This document shows, piece after piece, positions 1 through 7,358 of a DNA stretch of 35,658 bases (positions within the stretch are counted from its first letter, which is position 1; every line of letters begins with the position of its first letter). Both the position numbers and the translations under genes were made by a program. The DNA is from Actinomycetota bacterium (GTDB lineage: Bacteria; Actinomycetota; Acidimicrobiia; IMCC26256; PALSA-555), in contig VGCA01000008.1 in assembly GCA_016870245.1 (NCBI GenBank), positions 1 to 35,658 of the forward strand. Direction: 5' to 3'. The notes below the pieces were generated by a model. It saw nothing but the letters and a program-made list of their open reading frames with translations. It ran no database searches and had not been told where the DNA came from.

Positions 1-1258
1 CGGCGGCTTCGGCGGGCGGTGGCACAGGGTCCACCGGCCCGGACGGGGCGGGCACCGGCGGGAGCCGGACCGGCGGGGACGCCGACGCGCCCGCGGGAAC
101 GCCGCCCTCGAGCGCGCGCTCGAGTCGCTCGACCCGCTCGGCGAGCAGCACCATCGGCGGACCGGCGTCGCGACGCGCGAGGCGCACGAGCGCGACCTCG
201 AGCACGAGGCGGGGGTCGGCGGCGTCGATGCCGCGCATGTCGACGACGGCCTGCCCGAGCGTCTCGATCACGCGCACCAGGGCGCCGTTGCCGAGCGACT
301 CGCCCAACGCGCGCAGGCCGGCCAGCTCTTCTTCGCTCCCGTCGACCGAGACGCGCCCGCCCCCGGCGTGCAGCAGGAACGCGTCACGGGTCGCCCGCAG
401 GAGATCGTCGGCCACGCGCCGGGGCTCGTGCCCGGCGTCGAGCAGCGCGCCCAGCTCGACGAGCACGGTCGCGGCGTCGCCGTCGGCGATCGCCTGGAGG
501 ATCCGCGCGCGCAGGTCGAACGGCGACCCGCCGAACAGCGCGGCAACCTCGGCGGCTTCGAGGCGGCCGGTGGCGTGCGCGAGCGCCTGGTCGAGCAGCG
601 AGAGCGCGTCGCGTGCCGAGCCGTTCCCGGCCCGGGCGACGATCTCCAGCGCCGCGGCGTCGGCGTCGACCCCTTCCTGCGCGCAGATGTCAGCCAGGTG
701 CGCGGTGAGCTGCTCGGTGGAGAGCAGCGAGAACTCGAAGTGCTGCGTGCGCGAGCGGATGGTGGGGAGCACCGACTCGGGGTTGGTGGTCGCGAGCACG
801 AACACCACGTGGTCGGGTGGCTCCTCGAGGCTCTTCAGCAGCGCGTTGGACGCCGCGTCGGTGAGCATGTGGACCTCGTCGAGGATGTACACCTTCTTGC
901 CGCCGGTCGCGCTGCGGAAGGCGATGCGCTCGAGCAGCTCGCGGGTGTCGCCCACACCACGGTTCGACGCGGCGTCGAGCTCGAAGAGATCGATGAACGT
1001 GCCCTGGGCGACGGCCGCGCAGTGGTCGCAGACCCCGCACGGCTCGCCGTCGTCGCCGAGGTCGAGGCAGTTGAGCGCCTTGGCGAGGATGCGCGCGCTC
1101 GTGGTCTTGCCCGTGCCGCGCGGCCCGCTGAACAGGTAGGCGTGGCCCACGCGGCCGTCGCGCACGGCGTTGCGCAGCGCGGTGGTCACGTGCTCCTGGC
1201 CGACGAGCTCCGCGAACCGCTGGGGCCGGTACTTGCGGTAGAGCGACTGGTAGGCCAT
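1..1258 (-). CDS. dnaX: DNA polymerase III subunit gamma/tau (5' part, truncated by window edge)
   Basis: Clamp-loader ATPase of the replicative polymerase. The minus-strand reading (not in the ORF track because it has no stop in the window) begins MAYQSLYRKYRPQRFAELVG, the usual DnaX start. It continues with Walker A GPRGTGKT (about residues 45-52), a zinc-binding cysteine set (NCLDLGDDGEPCGVCDHC), Walker B/DEAH-type ILDEVHML and the sensor/SRC-like IRSRTQHFEF. After the third domain the protein enters a Pro/Ala-rich linker (PPVRLPPVPAPSGPVDP), where it runs off position 1. The tau-like C-terminal domain is therefore not visible, nor are recR/ybaB, which often follow. The ATG at 1258 is 8 nt from a TACGAT hexamer, so translation may be leaderless. 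Identification is certain. Confidence 0.97.
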   Translation of the reverse strand, partial: MAYQSLYRKYRPQRFAELVGQEHVTTALRNAVRDGRVGHAYLFSGPRGTGKTTSARILAKALNCLDLGDDGEPCGVCDHCAAVAQGTFIDLFELDAASNRGVGDTRELLERIAFRSATGGKKVYILDEVHMLTDAASNALLKSLEEPPDHVVFVLATTNPESVLPTIRSRTQHFEFSLLSTEQLTAHLADICAQEGVDADAAALEIVARAGNGSARDALSLLDQALAHATGRLEAAEVAALFGGSPFDLRARILQAIADGDAATVLVELGALLDAGHEPRRVADDLLRATRDAFLLHAGGGRVSVDGSEEELAGLRALGESLGNGALVRVIETLGQAVVDMRGIDAADPRLVLEVALVRLARRDAGPPMVLLAERVERLERALEGGVPAGASASPPVRLPPVPAPSGPVDPVPPPAEAA

Positions 1259-1266
1259 CGATGCCG

Positions 1267-1272
1267 ATCGTA
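1267..1272 (-). promoter_or_regulatory. Putative -10 element of dnaX
   Basis: TACGAT on the minus strand, 8 nt before the dnaX ATG, fits a TANNNT extended actinobacterial -10. Transcription would then start at or next to the start codon. No clear -35 box is visible. Confidence 0.45.
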
Positions 1273-1341
1273 GGCGCAGGGTGCGACGAGTCGCGAGAGC
1301 CGGCGCACGCGGCCGACCGCCGGCGGTGGCAGGCTGGACCC

Positions 1342-1848
1342 GTGCACCGCCTGCTGCTCCTCCGTCACGCGAAGTCGTCGTGGGCCGATCCGGGGGTTCG
1401 CGACCACGACCGGCCGCTCAACGACCGGGGTCGGGCCGCGGCGCCGCTCGTGGGCGGCTACCTCCGCGCCCACGACCTCGTGCCCGACCGGGTGCTGTGC
1501 TCCTCGGCCCGCCGCACCTGCGAGACGCTCGCTCGGCTCGACCTGCCCGACTCCGTCGACATCGAGGTGGAGCACGACCTCTACCTGGCGTACGCAGAGA
1601 CGGTGCTCGACCTCGTGCGCGAGACTGACGACGCGGTCACCACCCTGATGGTCGTCGGCCACAACCCCACGACCCACGACGTCGCCCTCGGCCTCGCGGG
1701 CGGCGGCGACCCGGACGCGCTGGCCCGCCTGGGCCAGAAGTACCCGACCGGCGCCCTCGCCGTCCTCGGGATCCCCGGCGCCTGGCGCGAACTCGCGGAG
1801 GGCACCGCGACGCTCGATCGCTTCGTCACGCCCCGCGAGCTGGCGTAG
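1342..1848 (+). CDS. SixA-like histidine phosphatase
   Basis: Member of the histidine phosphatase (phosphoglycerate mutase-like) superfamily, about 168 residues, similar in length to SixA phosphohistidine phosphatases. The catalytic RHG-type motif is LLLLRHAKSSW (Arg8-His9), and the second histidine lies in VVGHNPTTHD. The conserved LNDRG and SSARRTCETL segments bind substrate in this family. I take the GTG at 1342 rather than the ATG at 1261, because the family begins right at the first beta strand. The 27 upstream residues are Arg/Ala-rich junk-like sequence, and a CAGGCT hexamer lies 6 nt upstream. It stands alone, divergent from dnaX. The substrate (phosphohistidine protein or small molecule) cannot be told from sequence. 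Confidence 0.85.
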   Translation: MHRLLLLRHAKSSWADPGVRDHDRPLNDRGRAAAPLVGGYLRAHDLVPDRVLCSSARRTCETLARLDLPDSVDIEVEHDLYLAYAETVLDLVRETDDAVTTLMVVGHNPTTHDVALGLAGGGDPDALARLGQKYPTGALAVLGIPGAWRELAEGTATLDRFVTPRELA

Positions 1849-1915
1849 CGCCGATCGCGCGCATGGGGCGTACGCCTGCGCCTCGATCGCGGACGCCGGA
1901 TGGCACCCTGATGCG

Positions 1916-3604
1916 ATGACAAAACGCACCCACGACCGTCCCTGGCACCGCCCCGGAGCCGCGGCCTACGCGCGCGCACGTCGCCGCAACGCGTTGCACC
2001 CGCCCGTGACCGTGTACCCGATGCCCGACGACGTCACGAAGGACACCGACGTCGCGGTCGAGATGCCCGACGGCGTGACCCTGCGGCTGAACCTGTGGCG
2101 ACCGGCCGGCGACGGACCGTTCCCGGTGATCCTGTCGGCCCACCCCTACGGGAAGGACGCGGTCCCGACCAGGAAGCGTCGGGGCTGGAAGCTCAGCCCG
2201 CAGTTCCGGATCATGAACCAGCCGGAGCCGGTGCGGATCTCCGACCAGACGAGCTGGGAGGCGCCCGACCCGGTGTGGTGGGTCCAGCAGGGCTACGCGG
2301 TGATCAACCTCGACACCCGCGGTGGGGGTCACTCCGAGGGTCGCGGCAGCCTGCTCTCCGACCAGGAGGCCGACGACATCGCCGAGGTCATCGACTGGGC
2401 CGCGACCCAGCCGTGGTCGAACGGACGGGTCGGGATGCTCGGGGTGTCGTACCTCGCGCTCTCGCAGTACAAGGTCGCCGCCCTGAACCCCCCGGCGCTG
2501 AAGGCGATCTGCCCCTGGGAGGGGTTCACCGACGCGTACCGTGACTTCTTCACCCCGGGTGGCGTCGTCGAAGACGGCTTCGCCCGCATCTGGCTGTTCA
2601 TGACCAAGCGGGTTGCGCGCCTCGAGACCGATCTCGCGGCCGAGCGTCGGGAGCACCCTTTGCGCGACGGCTGGTGGGACGCCCTCACGCCCAACCTGTC
2701 ACGCATCCGCGTGCCGATGCTGGTCTGCACGAGCTTCTCCGACGCCAACCTGCACAGCGTCGGGTCGATGCGGGCGTTCCAGGAGTCGGGGTCGACCGAA
2801 CGCCACGCCTACGCGCACCGGGGGCCCAAGTGGGCCGTGTTCTACGGCGCCCCCGCCCGGGAAACGCAGCGCACGTTCTTCGACCGCCACCTCCGCGAGC
2901 GCGACGTGCCCGCGCTGCCACCACTGCGGCTCGAGGTCCGCGACCGGATCGACCACGTGGTCGAGGTGCGATACGAGCAGGAATGGCCCCTCGCCCGCAC
3001 CGACTGGTCTCTGTTGCACCTGGGCGACAGCGGGACGATGGGCCCGCGGCCGATAGCGGAGGGTGGCGTCACCTTCCGGCTCCGGCACGACGCCGTCGCC
3101 TTCGCGCATCGCTTCGAGGAGGACACCGAGCTCAGCGGACCCATGACGCTGCGCCTCCACGTGTCGGTCCGGGACGCACCCGACCCGCGGCTGTTCGTCG
3201 GCGTGGAGCAGTGGTCCGAAGGTGAGCCCGTCATGTTCAACGGCTCGTACGGCTACGGACGGGACTGCGTGGCCCAGGGCCGGCTGCGCCTCACCCTGCG
3301 CGCGCTCGACCCGGTCCGCAGCAAGCCCCACCAGCCCGAGCACACGTTCCGAACCGCGGAGCCGGTGCCCGACGACGAGCCGATGGAGGTCTGTATCCCG
3401 CTGAGCCCGGCAGCGACCCGGTTCCGGGCGGGCGACAGCCTGCGGCTCCTGATCGCGGGTCGGTACCTCGCGCCGCGCAACCCGCTCTTCGGCCACTTCC
3501 CGACGCACTACGAGCGGAGTCGGCGGGGCAGGGCCACCGTCCTCTGGGGCCCCGACCACCCGAGCGCGCTGGAGATCCCGGTGATCCCGCCGGCGACCGG
3601 CTAG
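1916..3604 (+). CDS. CocE/NonD family hydrolase (X-Pro dipeptidyl-peptidase S15-like)
   Basis: Serine hydrolase of the CocE/PepX superfamily, 562 residues, the family's usual length. The N-terminal alpha/beta-hydrolase part carries AHPYGKD, the oxyanion-side NLDTRGGGHSEG and the nucleophile elbow GMLGVSYLA (Ser178). The likely acid and base lie in CTSFSDANLH and AHRGPKW. The C-terminal half is the jelly-roll-type PepX_C domain (GPMTLRLHVS, RFRAGDSLRLLIAGR, ending in the strand-rich ALEIPVIPP). No signal peptide, so probably cytoplasmic. Family members cleave esters or amides, including cocaine esterase and acylamino substrates; the natural substrate here is unknown. It is a single gene running toward the SRP RNA, with a shared hairpin between them. 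Confidence 0.9.
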   Translation: MTKRTHDRPWHRPGAAAYARARRRNALHPPVTVYPMPDDVTKDTDVAVEMPDGVTLRLNLWRPAGDGPFPVILSAHPYGKDAVPTRKRRGWKLSPQFRIMNQPEPVRISDQTSWEAPDPVWWVQQGYAVINLDTRGGGHSEGRGSLLSDQEADDIAEVIDWAATQPWSNGRVGMLGVSYLALSQYKVAALNPPALKAICPWEGFTDAYRDFFTPGGVVEDGFARIWLFMTKRVARLETDLAAERREHPLRDGWWDALTPNLSRIRVPMLVCTSFSDANLHSVGSMRAFQESGSTERHAYAHRGPKWAVFYGAPARETQRTFFDRHLRERDVPALPPLRLEVRDRIDHVVEVRYEQEWPLARTDWSLLHLGDSGTMGPRPIAEGGVTFRLRHDAVAFAHRFEEDTELSGPMTLRLHVSVRDAPDPRLFVGVEQWSEGEPVMFNGSYGYGRDCVAQGRLRLTLRALDPVRSKPHQPEHTFRTAEPVPDDEPMEVCIPLSPAATRFRAGDSLRLLIAGRYLAPRNPLFGHFPTHYERSRRGRATVLWGPDHPSALEIPVIPPATG

Positions 3605-3617
3605 CCGCACCGCCCCC

Positions 3618-3639
3618 CGACCCCGATCACCGGGGGTCG
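3618..3639. terminator. Hairpin between convergent hydrolase and SRP RNA
   Basis: CGACCCC pairs perfectly with GGGGTCG around an 8-nt loop. It sits 14 nt after the hydrolase stop and, on the other strand, 15 nt past the predicted 3' end of the SRP RNA, so it could stop both transcripts. No U-tract follows, as is common in high-GC actinobacteria. Confidence 0.4.
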
Positions 3640-3653
3640 CCGGGGCGCGAAGT

Positions 3654-3929
3654 GCGGACCGTGCACCCGTCGTCGACCCGGCCGCCACCACACCGGTTCC
3701 CGGACTCCGGCTCGGACCAGGCGAACCTGCGGCACACGGGGGGATCCGCGGAGAGCTGCTTCCTTCCGGACCTGACTCGGTTGGCGGGACCCCGTTGCGC
3801 AGGACCCGATCTTCGGCACCTTCGCCTGGGTCGTGCGTGGCGCGGTCCGAACCTCGGACGGGAGTTCAGCCCCCCATACGTGGATTTGGGGTACAGGGCA
3901 CCACGAGCTCCCCGCCTAGCACGGTCCGC
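3654..3929 (-). ncRNA. ffs: Signal recognition particle RNA, large bacterial type (with Alu domain)
   Basis: RNA core of the signal recognition particle, which works with Ffh in co-translational targeting. The minus strand contains the universal S-domain hairpin CAGGTCCGGAAGGAAGCAG, preceded by GGGTCCTGCGCAACGGG and followed by GTGTGCCGCAGGTTCGCCTGG. That last piece pairs with CCAGGCGAA on the 5' side. Upstream lies a full Alu-type domain (GTGCTAGGCGGGGAG, GGTGCCCTGTACCCC, CTGAACTCCCGTCCGAGG), as in the 271-nt Bacillus scRNA. The ends form a perfect 11-bp helix, GCGGACCGTGC with GCACGGTCCGC, giving about 276 nt. The 5' end lies 6 nt after a TAGGCT -10 hexamer. It has the same orientation as dnaX, as in Bacillus. 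ORF-track entries across it are shadows. Confidence 0.93.
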
Positions 3930-3935
3930 GGGGCG

Positions 3936-3941
3936 AGCCTA
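3936..3941 (-). promoter_or_regulatory. Putative -10 element of the SRP RNA gene
   Basis: TAGGCT on the minus strand, followed by CGCCCC and then the G that opens the terminal helix of the SRP RNA. The spacing independently supports the 5' end at about 3929. No good -35 is seen. Confidence 0.55.
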
Positions 3942-4012
3942 CCCGTCGTCGTGCGATCCCACTCCGGCGTGGGCCGGACCGCTCGGCCCCGGTCCGCGCG
4001 CCCGACGACCGG

Positions 4013-4018
4013 TACGAT
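4013..4018 (+). promoter_or_regulatory. Putative -10 element of tRNA-Ser(GGA)
   Basis: TACGAT lies 11 nt before the mature tRNA 5' end, the right distance for a short 5' leader removed by RNase P. Confidence 0.5.
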
Positions 4019-4029
4019 CCTCGCTCCCG

Positions 4030-4117
4030 GGAGGGATGCGAGAGCGGCCGAATCGGCACGCTTGGAAAGCGTGTGTGGGGCAACTCACCGTGGGTTCGAA
4101 TCCCACTCCCTCCGCCA
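4030..4117 (+). tRNA. tRNA-Ser (anticodon GGA)
   Basis: Class II tRNA with a 7-bp acceptor stem GGAGGGA/TCCCTCC, D-arm GAGAGCGGCCGAATCGGC, anticodon loop CTTGGAAA (GGA, reading UCC/UCU), a long variable arm (GTGTGGGGCAACTCAC) and T-loop GGTTCGAATCC. The 3' CCA is encoded. It is divergent from the SRP RNA gene, an association also seen near dnaX in other bacteria. Confidence 0.97.
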
Positions 4118-4181
4118 TCCCACGGCGTTCGGGCGGTCGTCGGCGCCGGGCCCCGCCGATCGCCCGGACCGTGGGCGGGCG

Positions 4182-5192
4182 TCAACCCGTGAAGGTGGGC
4201 TCGAGCTCCACGACCGCCGGCGCCCAGTTGACCACCAGCGGGATGACCGCCGGGTCGAGGCCCTCGGCGAGGGCGCCGGTGAGGCCGGCGTCGTACAACC
4301 CGGTCACCGCGAGGGCCGGGTCGAGCGACTCGTCGGTCGTCGCGGAGTTGAAGAAGGCGAGGTACCGGGTCTGCCCGGCGGGCACCGTGACGGAGAAGTG
4401 GGCCGCCGAGGTCTGCGCGGCCTCGCTGTACACGGCGGCCGTGCCGGCCCCGCCCGAAGACCCGCCCGCGGTGGTGTCGTCCTTGGCCAGGGCCTCGATG
4501 AGGTCCCAGCGCTCGCCGCACAGGTCGAGCAGCGAGATCGGGGTGGCGATCGCACCGGGGCCGTAGAGCGCGGTGGTGATCACCGGGTCGCCGAACGAGG
4601 GCTCCTCGTCCTCGGTCGTGACCGCCCAGCGGTCGGCGGCCGTCCAGTCGTCGTCGCCGCTGCTGGTCGTCTGCACCCAGGTGTTGCCGTCGGAGCCGAG
4701 ATCCTGCTCGAAGGTGACCGTCTGCGTGAGCGCGGCGTCGGTGGGGTTCGTCAGCTCCACGAGCGTGCGGAGCACCGGCTGGCTCTGCAGTGCGGTGTGC
4801 CGGATGCGCACGTCGAGGCCGCCCATGTTCACCACGTCGGTGGTGATGGTGTTGTCGGCGACGTCGACGGTGTCATCGGGGTTCAGGAAGTACTCGCCGT
4901 TCACCGTGACGAGGGCGTAGGTGTCGAAGCCATCGGTCTGGTCGGAGGAGTTGCCCTCGTCGGGCCCGTAGCCGGACAGAACTTCGCCCGTCGCGATCGC
5001 GTGGTCGAGCGACGTGCACCCGTAGACCGCGTCGTCGGGCACGATCCAGTTGTCGAAGTCCAGCCACACGACGTCGGGACCCGTGAGGTCCTGGGGGAGC
5101 GTCTCGGTCGCCGCACCGAGGGGCGACGCACCCAGACCCACCATGAGCAGCGCGGCCGCAGCCACGGTTCCGAACCTGCCAGATCCCCGCAC
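4182..5192 (-). CDS. Exported protein of unknown function
   Basis: I do not recognise the family. The GTG at 5192 is preferred over the ORF-track start because AGGAGG lies 5 nt upstream and the product then opens with a classical signal peptide: VRGSGRF, a hydrophobic AAAALLMVGLG core and a cleavage region ending near LGAAT. The mature part (about 305 residues) is acidic, rich in Thr/Asp/Val and has no lysine-rich or transmembrane segment. It has a beta-sandwich look (RTLVELTNPTD, TQTVTFEQDLGSDGNTWV, PAGQTRYLAFFNSAT). Two cysteines (GCTSLD and DLCGERWD) could form a disulfide. It precedes no obvious operon partner; the next minus-strand gene upstream is the META-domain lipoprotein, 82 nt away. 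Probably secreted or surface-associated. Confidence 0.8.
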   Translation of the reverse strand: MRGSGRFGTVAAAALLMVGLGASPLGAATETLPQDLTGPDVVWLDFDNWIVPDDAVYGCTSLDHAIATGEVLSGYGPDEGNSSDQTDGFDTYALVTVNGEYFLNPDDTVDVADNTITTDVVNMGGLDVRIRHTALQSQPVLRTLVELTNPTDAALTQTVTFEQDLGSDGNTWVQTTSSGDDDWTAADRWAVTTEDEEPSFGDPVITTALYGPGAIATPISLLDLCGERWDLIEALAKDDTTAGGSSGGAGTAAVYSEAAQTSAAHFSVTVPAGQTRYLAFFNSATTDESLDPALAVTGLYDAGLTGALAEGLDPAVIPLVVNWAPAVVELEPTFTG

Positions 5193-5197
5193 CGGGT

Positions 5198-5203
5198 CCT
5201 CCT
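5198..5203 (-). promoter_or_regulatory. Shine-Dalgarno site fixing the start of the exported protein
   Basis: AGGAGG on the minus strand, 5 nt before GTG 5192. It is one of the few canonical ribosome-binding sites in the window and argues against the longer ORF-track start at 5336. Confidence 0.7.
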
Positions 5204-5226
5204 GCCGAGCGACTGCCGAGACGAAC

Positions 5227-5232
5227 AGTATA
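5227..5232 (-). promoter_or_regulatory. Putative -10 element (TATACT) of the exported-protein gene
   Basis: TATACT on the minus strand is the closest match to the TATAAT consensus in the window. It predicts a 5' leader of about 28 nt that contains the AGGAGG site. Confidence 0.5.
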
Positions 5233-5274
5233 GGCGGGCCCCGGCGCGGGCCCCCGGATCGGCCCCCGCGGCGG

Positions 5275-6099
5275 TCAGGCGGGCTGGAACGTGACGGCGA
5301 TGCCGCCGTCCTCCCGGAGGAGCGTGAGGTTGCCACCGTCGAGGCTGAACGTGCGGGCGAGCTCGAGCGCGGCGAGGTACTCGCGCTCCTGCTGGTCGAC
5401 CGCGGGGTCGGCGCAGGCCCGCAGGGTCGACGCGAGCGGACCGATCGTGATCTTGGTGTCGTCGACCTCGTAGGGCCCGGAGTACTGGTTGCACCCGGAG
5501 TTCCCCGAGATCTGGCCGGCGTCGAACGCGGCCGTGAGCTCCGAGCCCACGACGGGCGACACCACCGCGCCCGGCCGGAAGTAGTTGATGACCACCCAGT
5601 CGCCGGCCACCGCCTGCTCGGGGTCGAGCGCGTCGTACACCAGCGGGCCTTCGCCCGAGGTCTCGATGGTGAGCACCGAGCCGTCGATGGAGAAGGACCT
5701 CGCCTTGGGGAGCCGGGCGAGGTACGCAGTCTCCACCCGCATCACCGGCGCGGCGCAGGCCATTCGGGTGGCGACGATGGAGTCGTCGACGGTCATCTTC
5801 GACCCCGAGATCGAGTAGCTGCCGCCGTACTGGTTGCAGCCGCCGTTCCCCGAGACGCGGCCGTCGGACGAGAACTGGGCAGTCACCACCGCCGACGGCA
5901 CCACCACGGTGAGCTTCGTGGCCTGCTGGTCGAGGATCCACTGCGTGCCCTCGAGCGGCTGGTCGGCCGAGCCGCCCCCGCCCGACGACGCGCCACCCCC
6001 GGAGCGGCCGGAGCCGCCGTCGTCGTCACCGCCGCACGCGGCGAGCACCGAGCCCGCGAGCACGACGACCACCACCAGGACCCAGGTTCGGCGCAGCAC
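5275..6099 (-). CDS. Lipoprotein with two META/HslJ-like domains
   Basis: 274 residues starting at GTG 6099. The N-terminus MLRRTW plus a long valine/leucine core ends in the lipobox VLAAC (Cys22), so the protein should be lipidated by Lgt and anchored outside the membrane. A Gly/Asp/Ser linker follows. Two copies of the META (HslJ-type) domain come next: LEGTQWILDQ...GNGGCNQYGGSYSI...MACAAPVMRVETAYL, and GDWVVINYF...GNSGCNQYSGPYEV...RACADPAVDQQEREYL. Both keep the G-x-G-C-N-x-Y signature and the matching second cysteine, suggesting one disulfide per domain. META domains occur in HslJ, linked to novobiocin resistance and heat shock in E. coli; a function here is unknown. Divergent from ilvA with a 23-nt gap. 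Confidence 0.88.
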   Translation of the reverse strand: MLRRTWVLVVVVVLAGSVLAACGGDDDGGSGRSGGGASSGGGGSADQPLEGTQWILDQQATKLTVVVPSAVVTAQFSSDGRVSGNGGCNQYGGSYSISGSKMTVDDSIVATRMACAAPVMRVETAYLARLPKARSFSIDGSVLTIETSGEGPLVYDALDPEQAVAGDWVVINYFRPGAVVSPVVGSELTAAFDAGQISGNSGCNQYSGPYEVDDTKITIGPLASTLRACADPAVDQQEREYLAALELARTFSLDGGNLTLLREDGGIAVTFQPA

Positions 6100-6105
6100 G
6101 GGGCC

Positions 6106-6115
6106 ATGTAAGCAT
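6106..6115. promoter_or_regulatory. Overlapping divergent -10 elements, META lipoprotein / ilvA
   Basis: The 23-bp gap between the two start codons holds CATGTAAGCATG, which is nearly self-complementary. On the minus strand TTACAT ends 6 nt before GTG 6099; on the plus strand AAGCAT (or TAAGCA) ends 7-8 nt before ATG 6123. Both genes would be leaderless and would share the same bases for promoter melting. The hexamers are weak matches, so this is an inference from spacing. Confidence 0.35.
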
Positions 6116-6122
6116 GGGGGCC

Positions 6123-7349
6123 ATGGCGCTGCCGGTCACCGAGTCGCTCGTCGCCGAGGCCGCGGCGCGGATCCGGGGACACGTGGTGGCCACGCCGTGC
6201 ACGGAGTCGCGCACGCTCTCCGCGATCACCGGGGCCCGGGTGTTCCTGAAGTGGGAGAGCCTCCAGTTCACCGGCTCGTTCAAGGACCGGGGCGCCGCCA
6301 ACCGCCTGCTCACCCTGACCCCCGACGAGCGGCGCCGGGGCGTGGTCGCGATGTCGGCCGGCAACCACGCCCAGGGGGTGGCCCACGTGGCCGCCGCGCT
6401 CGGCGTGCCCGCCACGATCGTGATGCCCGAGACCACGCCGTTCGTGAAGGTGGCCCGCACCCGCGCCCTCGGCGCCCGGGTGGAGACCGCGGGAGCCACC
6501 GTGGCCGACGCCGCGACCGTGGCGCGGCGCATCGCCGACGAGGAGGGGCTCGTCCTCGTGCACCCCTACGACGACCCGCTGGTGATCGCGGGTCAGGGCA
6601 CCGTGGGCCCCGAGATCCTCGACGCCGTGCCCGACGCCGACGCGATCGTCGCGCCCGTCGGAGGCGGCGGACTCCTCGCCGGCATCGCGGCGGCGGTCCG
6701 CCCGAGCCGGCCCCGGATCGACCTCGTGGGCGTGCAGACGGTCGCCTATCCCGAGGCCGCCCGCCGCTTCCACCCCGACCTCCCCGGGCCGCCCGGCGCC
6801 GGACGGCCGCCCACCGTGGCCGACGGCATCGCGGTGCCGCAGCCGGGCGTGCTCACCGGCGAGGTGATCGCCGCGCTGGTCGACGACGTCACCACCGTGA
6901 GCGAGGCGGCCATCGAGGACGCCATCACTCGCCTGCTCGAGATCGAGAAGGCGCTGGTGGAGGGGGCGGGCGCGGCGCCGCTCGCGCTGCTCCTCGAGCA
7001 GCCCGACCGGTTCGCCGACCGCACCGTGGTGCTGGTGTGCAGCGGCGGCAACATCGACCCCCGGCTCCTCTCCACCGTGCTGCTGCGCGGGCTCGGCCGC
7101 CAGGGTCGGCTCACCCGACTGCTCGTGGAGATCGACGACGCGCCCGGCCGCCTCGCGGCGGTGGCCACGGTGCTCGGCGAGGCCGGCGCCAACATCGTGG
7201 AGGTCGACCACCGTCGCCTCGCCCCCGGCGTGTCGGCCCGCCGCACGCTCATCGCCCTGCTGGTGGAGACCCTCGACGACGACCACACCGACCGCGTGGC
7301 CGACGCGTTGGCGGCCCGCGGTTTCCCGGCGCGGCGCGAGCCGTTGTAG
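6123..7349 (+). CDS. ilvA: Threonine ammonia-lyase with C-terminal ACT domain
   Basis: PLP enzyme converting threonine to 2-oxobutanoate plus ammonia (first step toward isoleucine, or catabolic), cytoplasmic. The fold-type II core shows TGSFKDRGA (Schiff-base lysine Lys54), the SAGNHAQG loop that holds the substrate carboxylate and the PLP-phosphate loop PVGGGGLLAG. A C-terminal ACT-like domain follows (LTRLLVEIDDAPGRLAAVATVL). The 408-residue length matches TdcB/short IlvA forms that carry a single ACT domain. I chose ATG 6123 over 6114 because 6114 lies inside the probable -10 and family members begin close to this point. The symbol is by family; biosynthetic and catabolic versions cannot be separated here. 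The LLM oxidoreductase follows 9 nt downstream. Confidence 0.9.
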   Translation: MALPVTESLVAEAAARIRGHVVATPCTESRTLSAITGARVFLKWESLQFTGSFKDRGAANRLLTLTPDERRRGVVAMSAGNHAQGVAHVAAALGVPATIVMPETTPFVKVARTRALGARVETAGATVADAATVARRIADEEGLVLVHPYDDPLVIAGQGTVGPEILDAVPDADAIVAPVGGGGLLAGIAAAVRPSRPRIDLVGVQTVAYPEAARRFHPDLPGPPGAGRPPTVADGIAVPQPGVLTGEVIAALVDDVTTVSEAAIEDAITRLLEIEKALVEGAGAAPLALLLEQPDRFADRTVVLVCSGGNIDPRLLSTVLLRGLGRQGRLTRLLVEIDDAPGRLAAVATVLGEAGANIVEVDHRRLAPGVSARRTLIALLVETLDDDHTDRVADALAARGFPARREPL

Positions 7350-7358
7350 ACAAGCGCC

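Noticed and set aside
4118-4181. Terminator downstream of tRNA-Ser(GGA)
   Set aside because: Only partial GGCGGTCG/CGATCGCC-type pairing with several mismatches is visible, not enough to call.
3652-5294. Plus-strand ORFs of 304 and 499 aa across the SRP RNA and tRNA-Ser
   Set aside because: They cover two structural RNAs and the antisense of the exported-protein gene, and have no recognisable domain.
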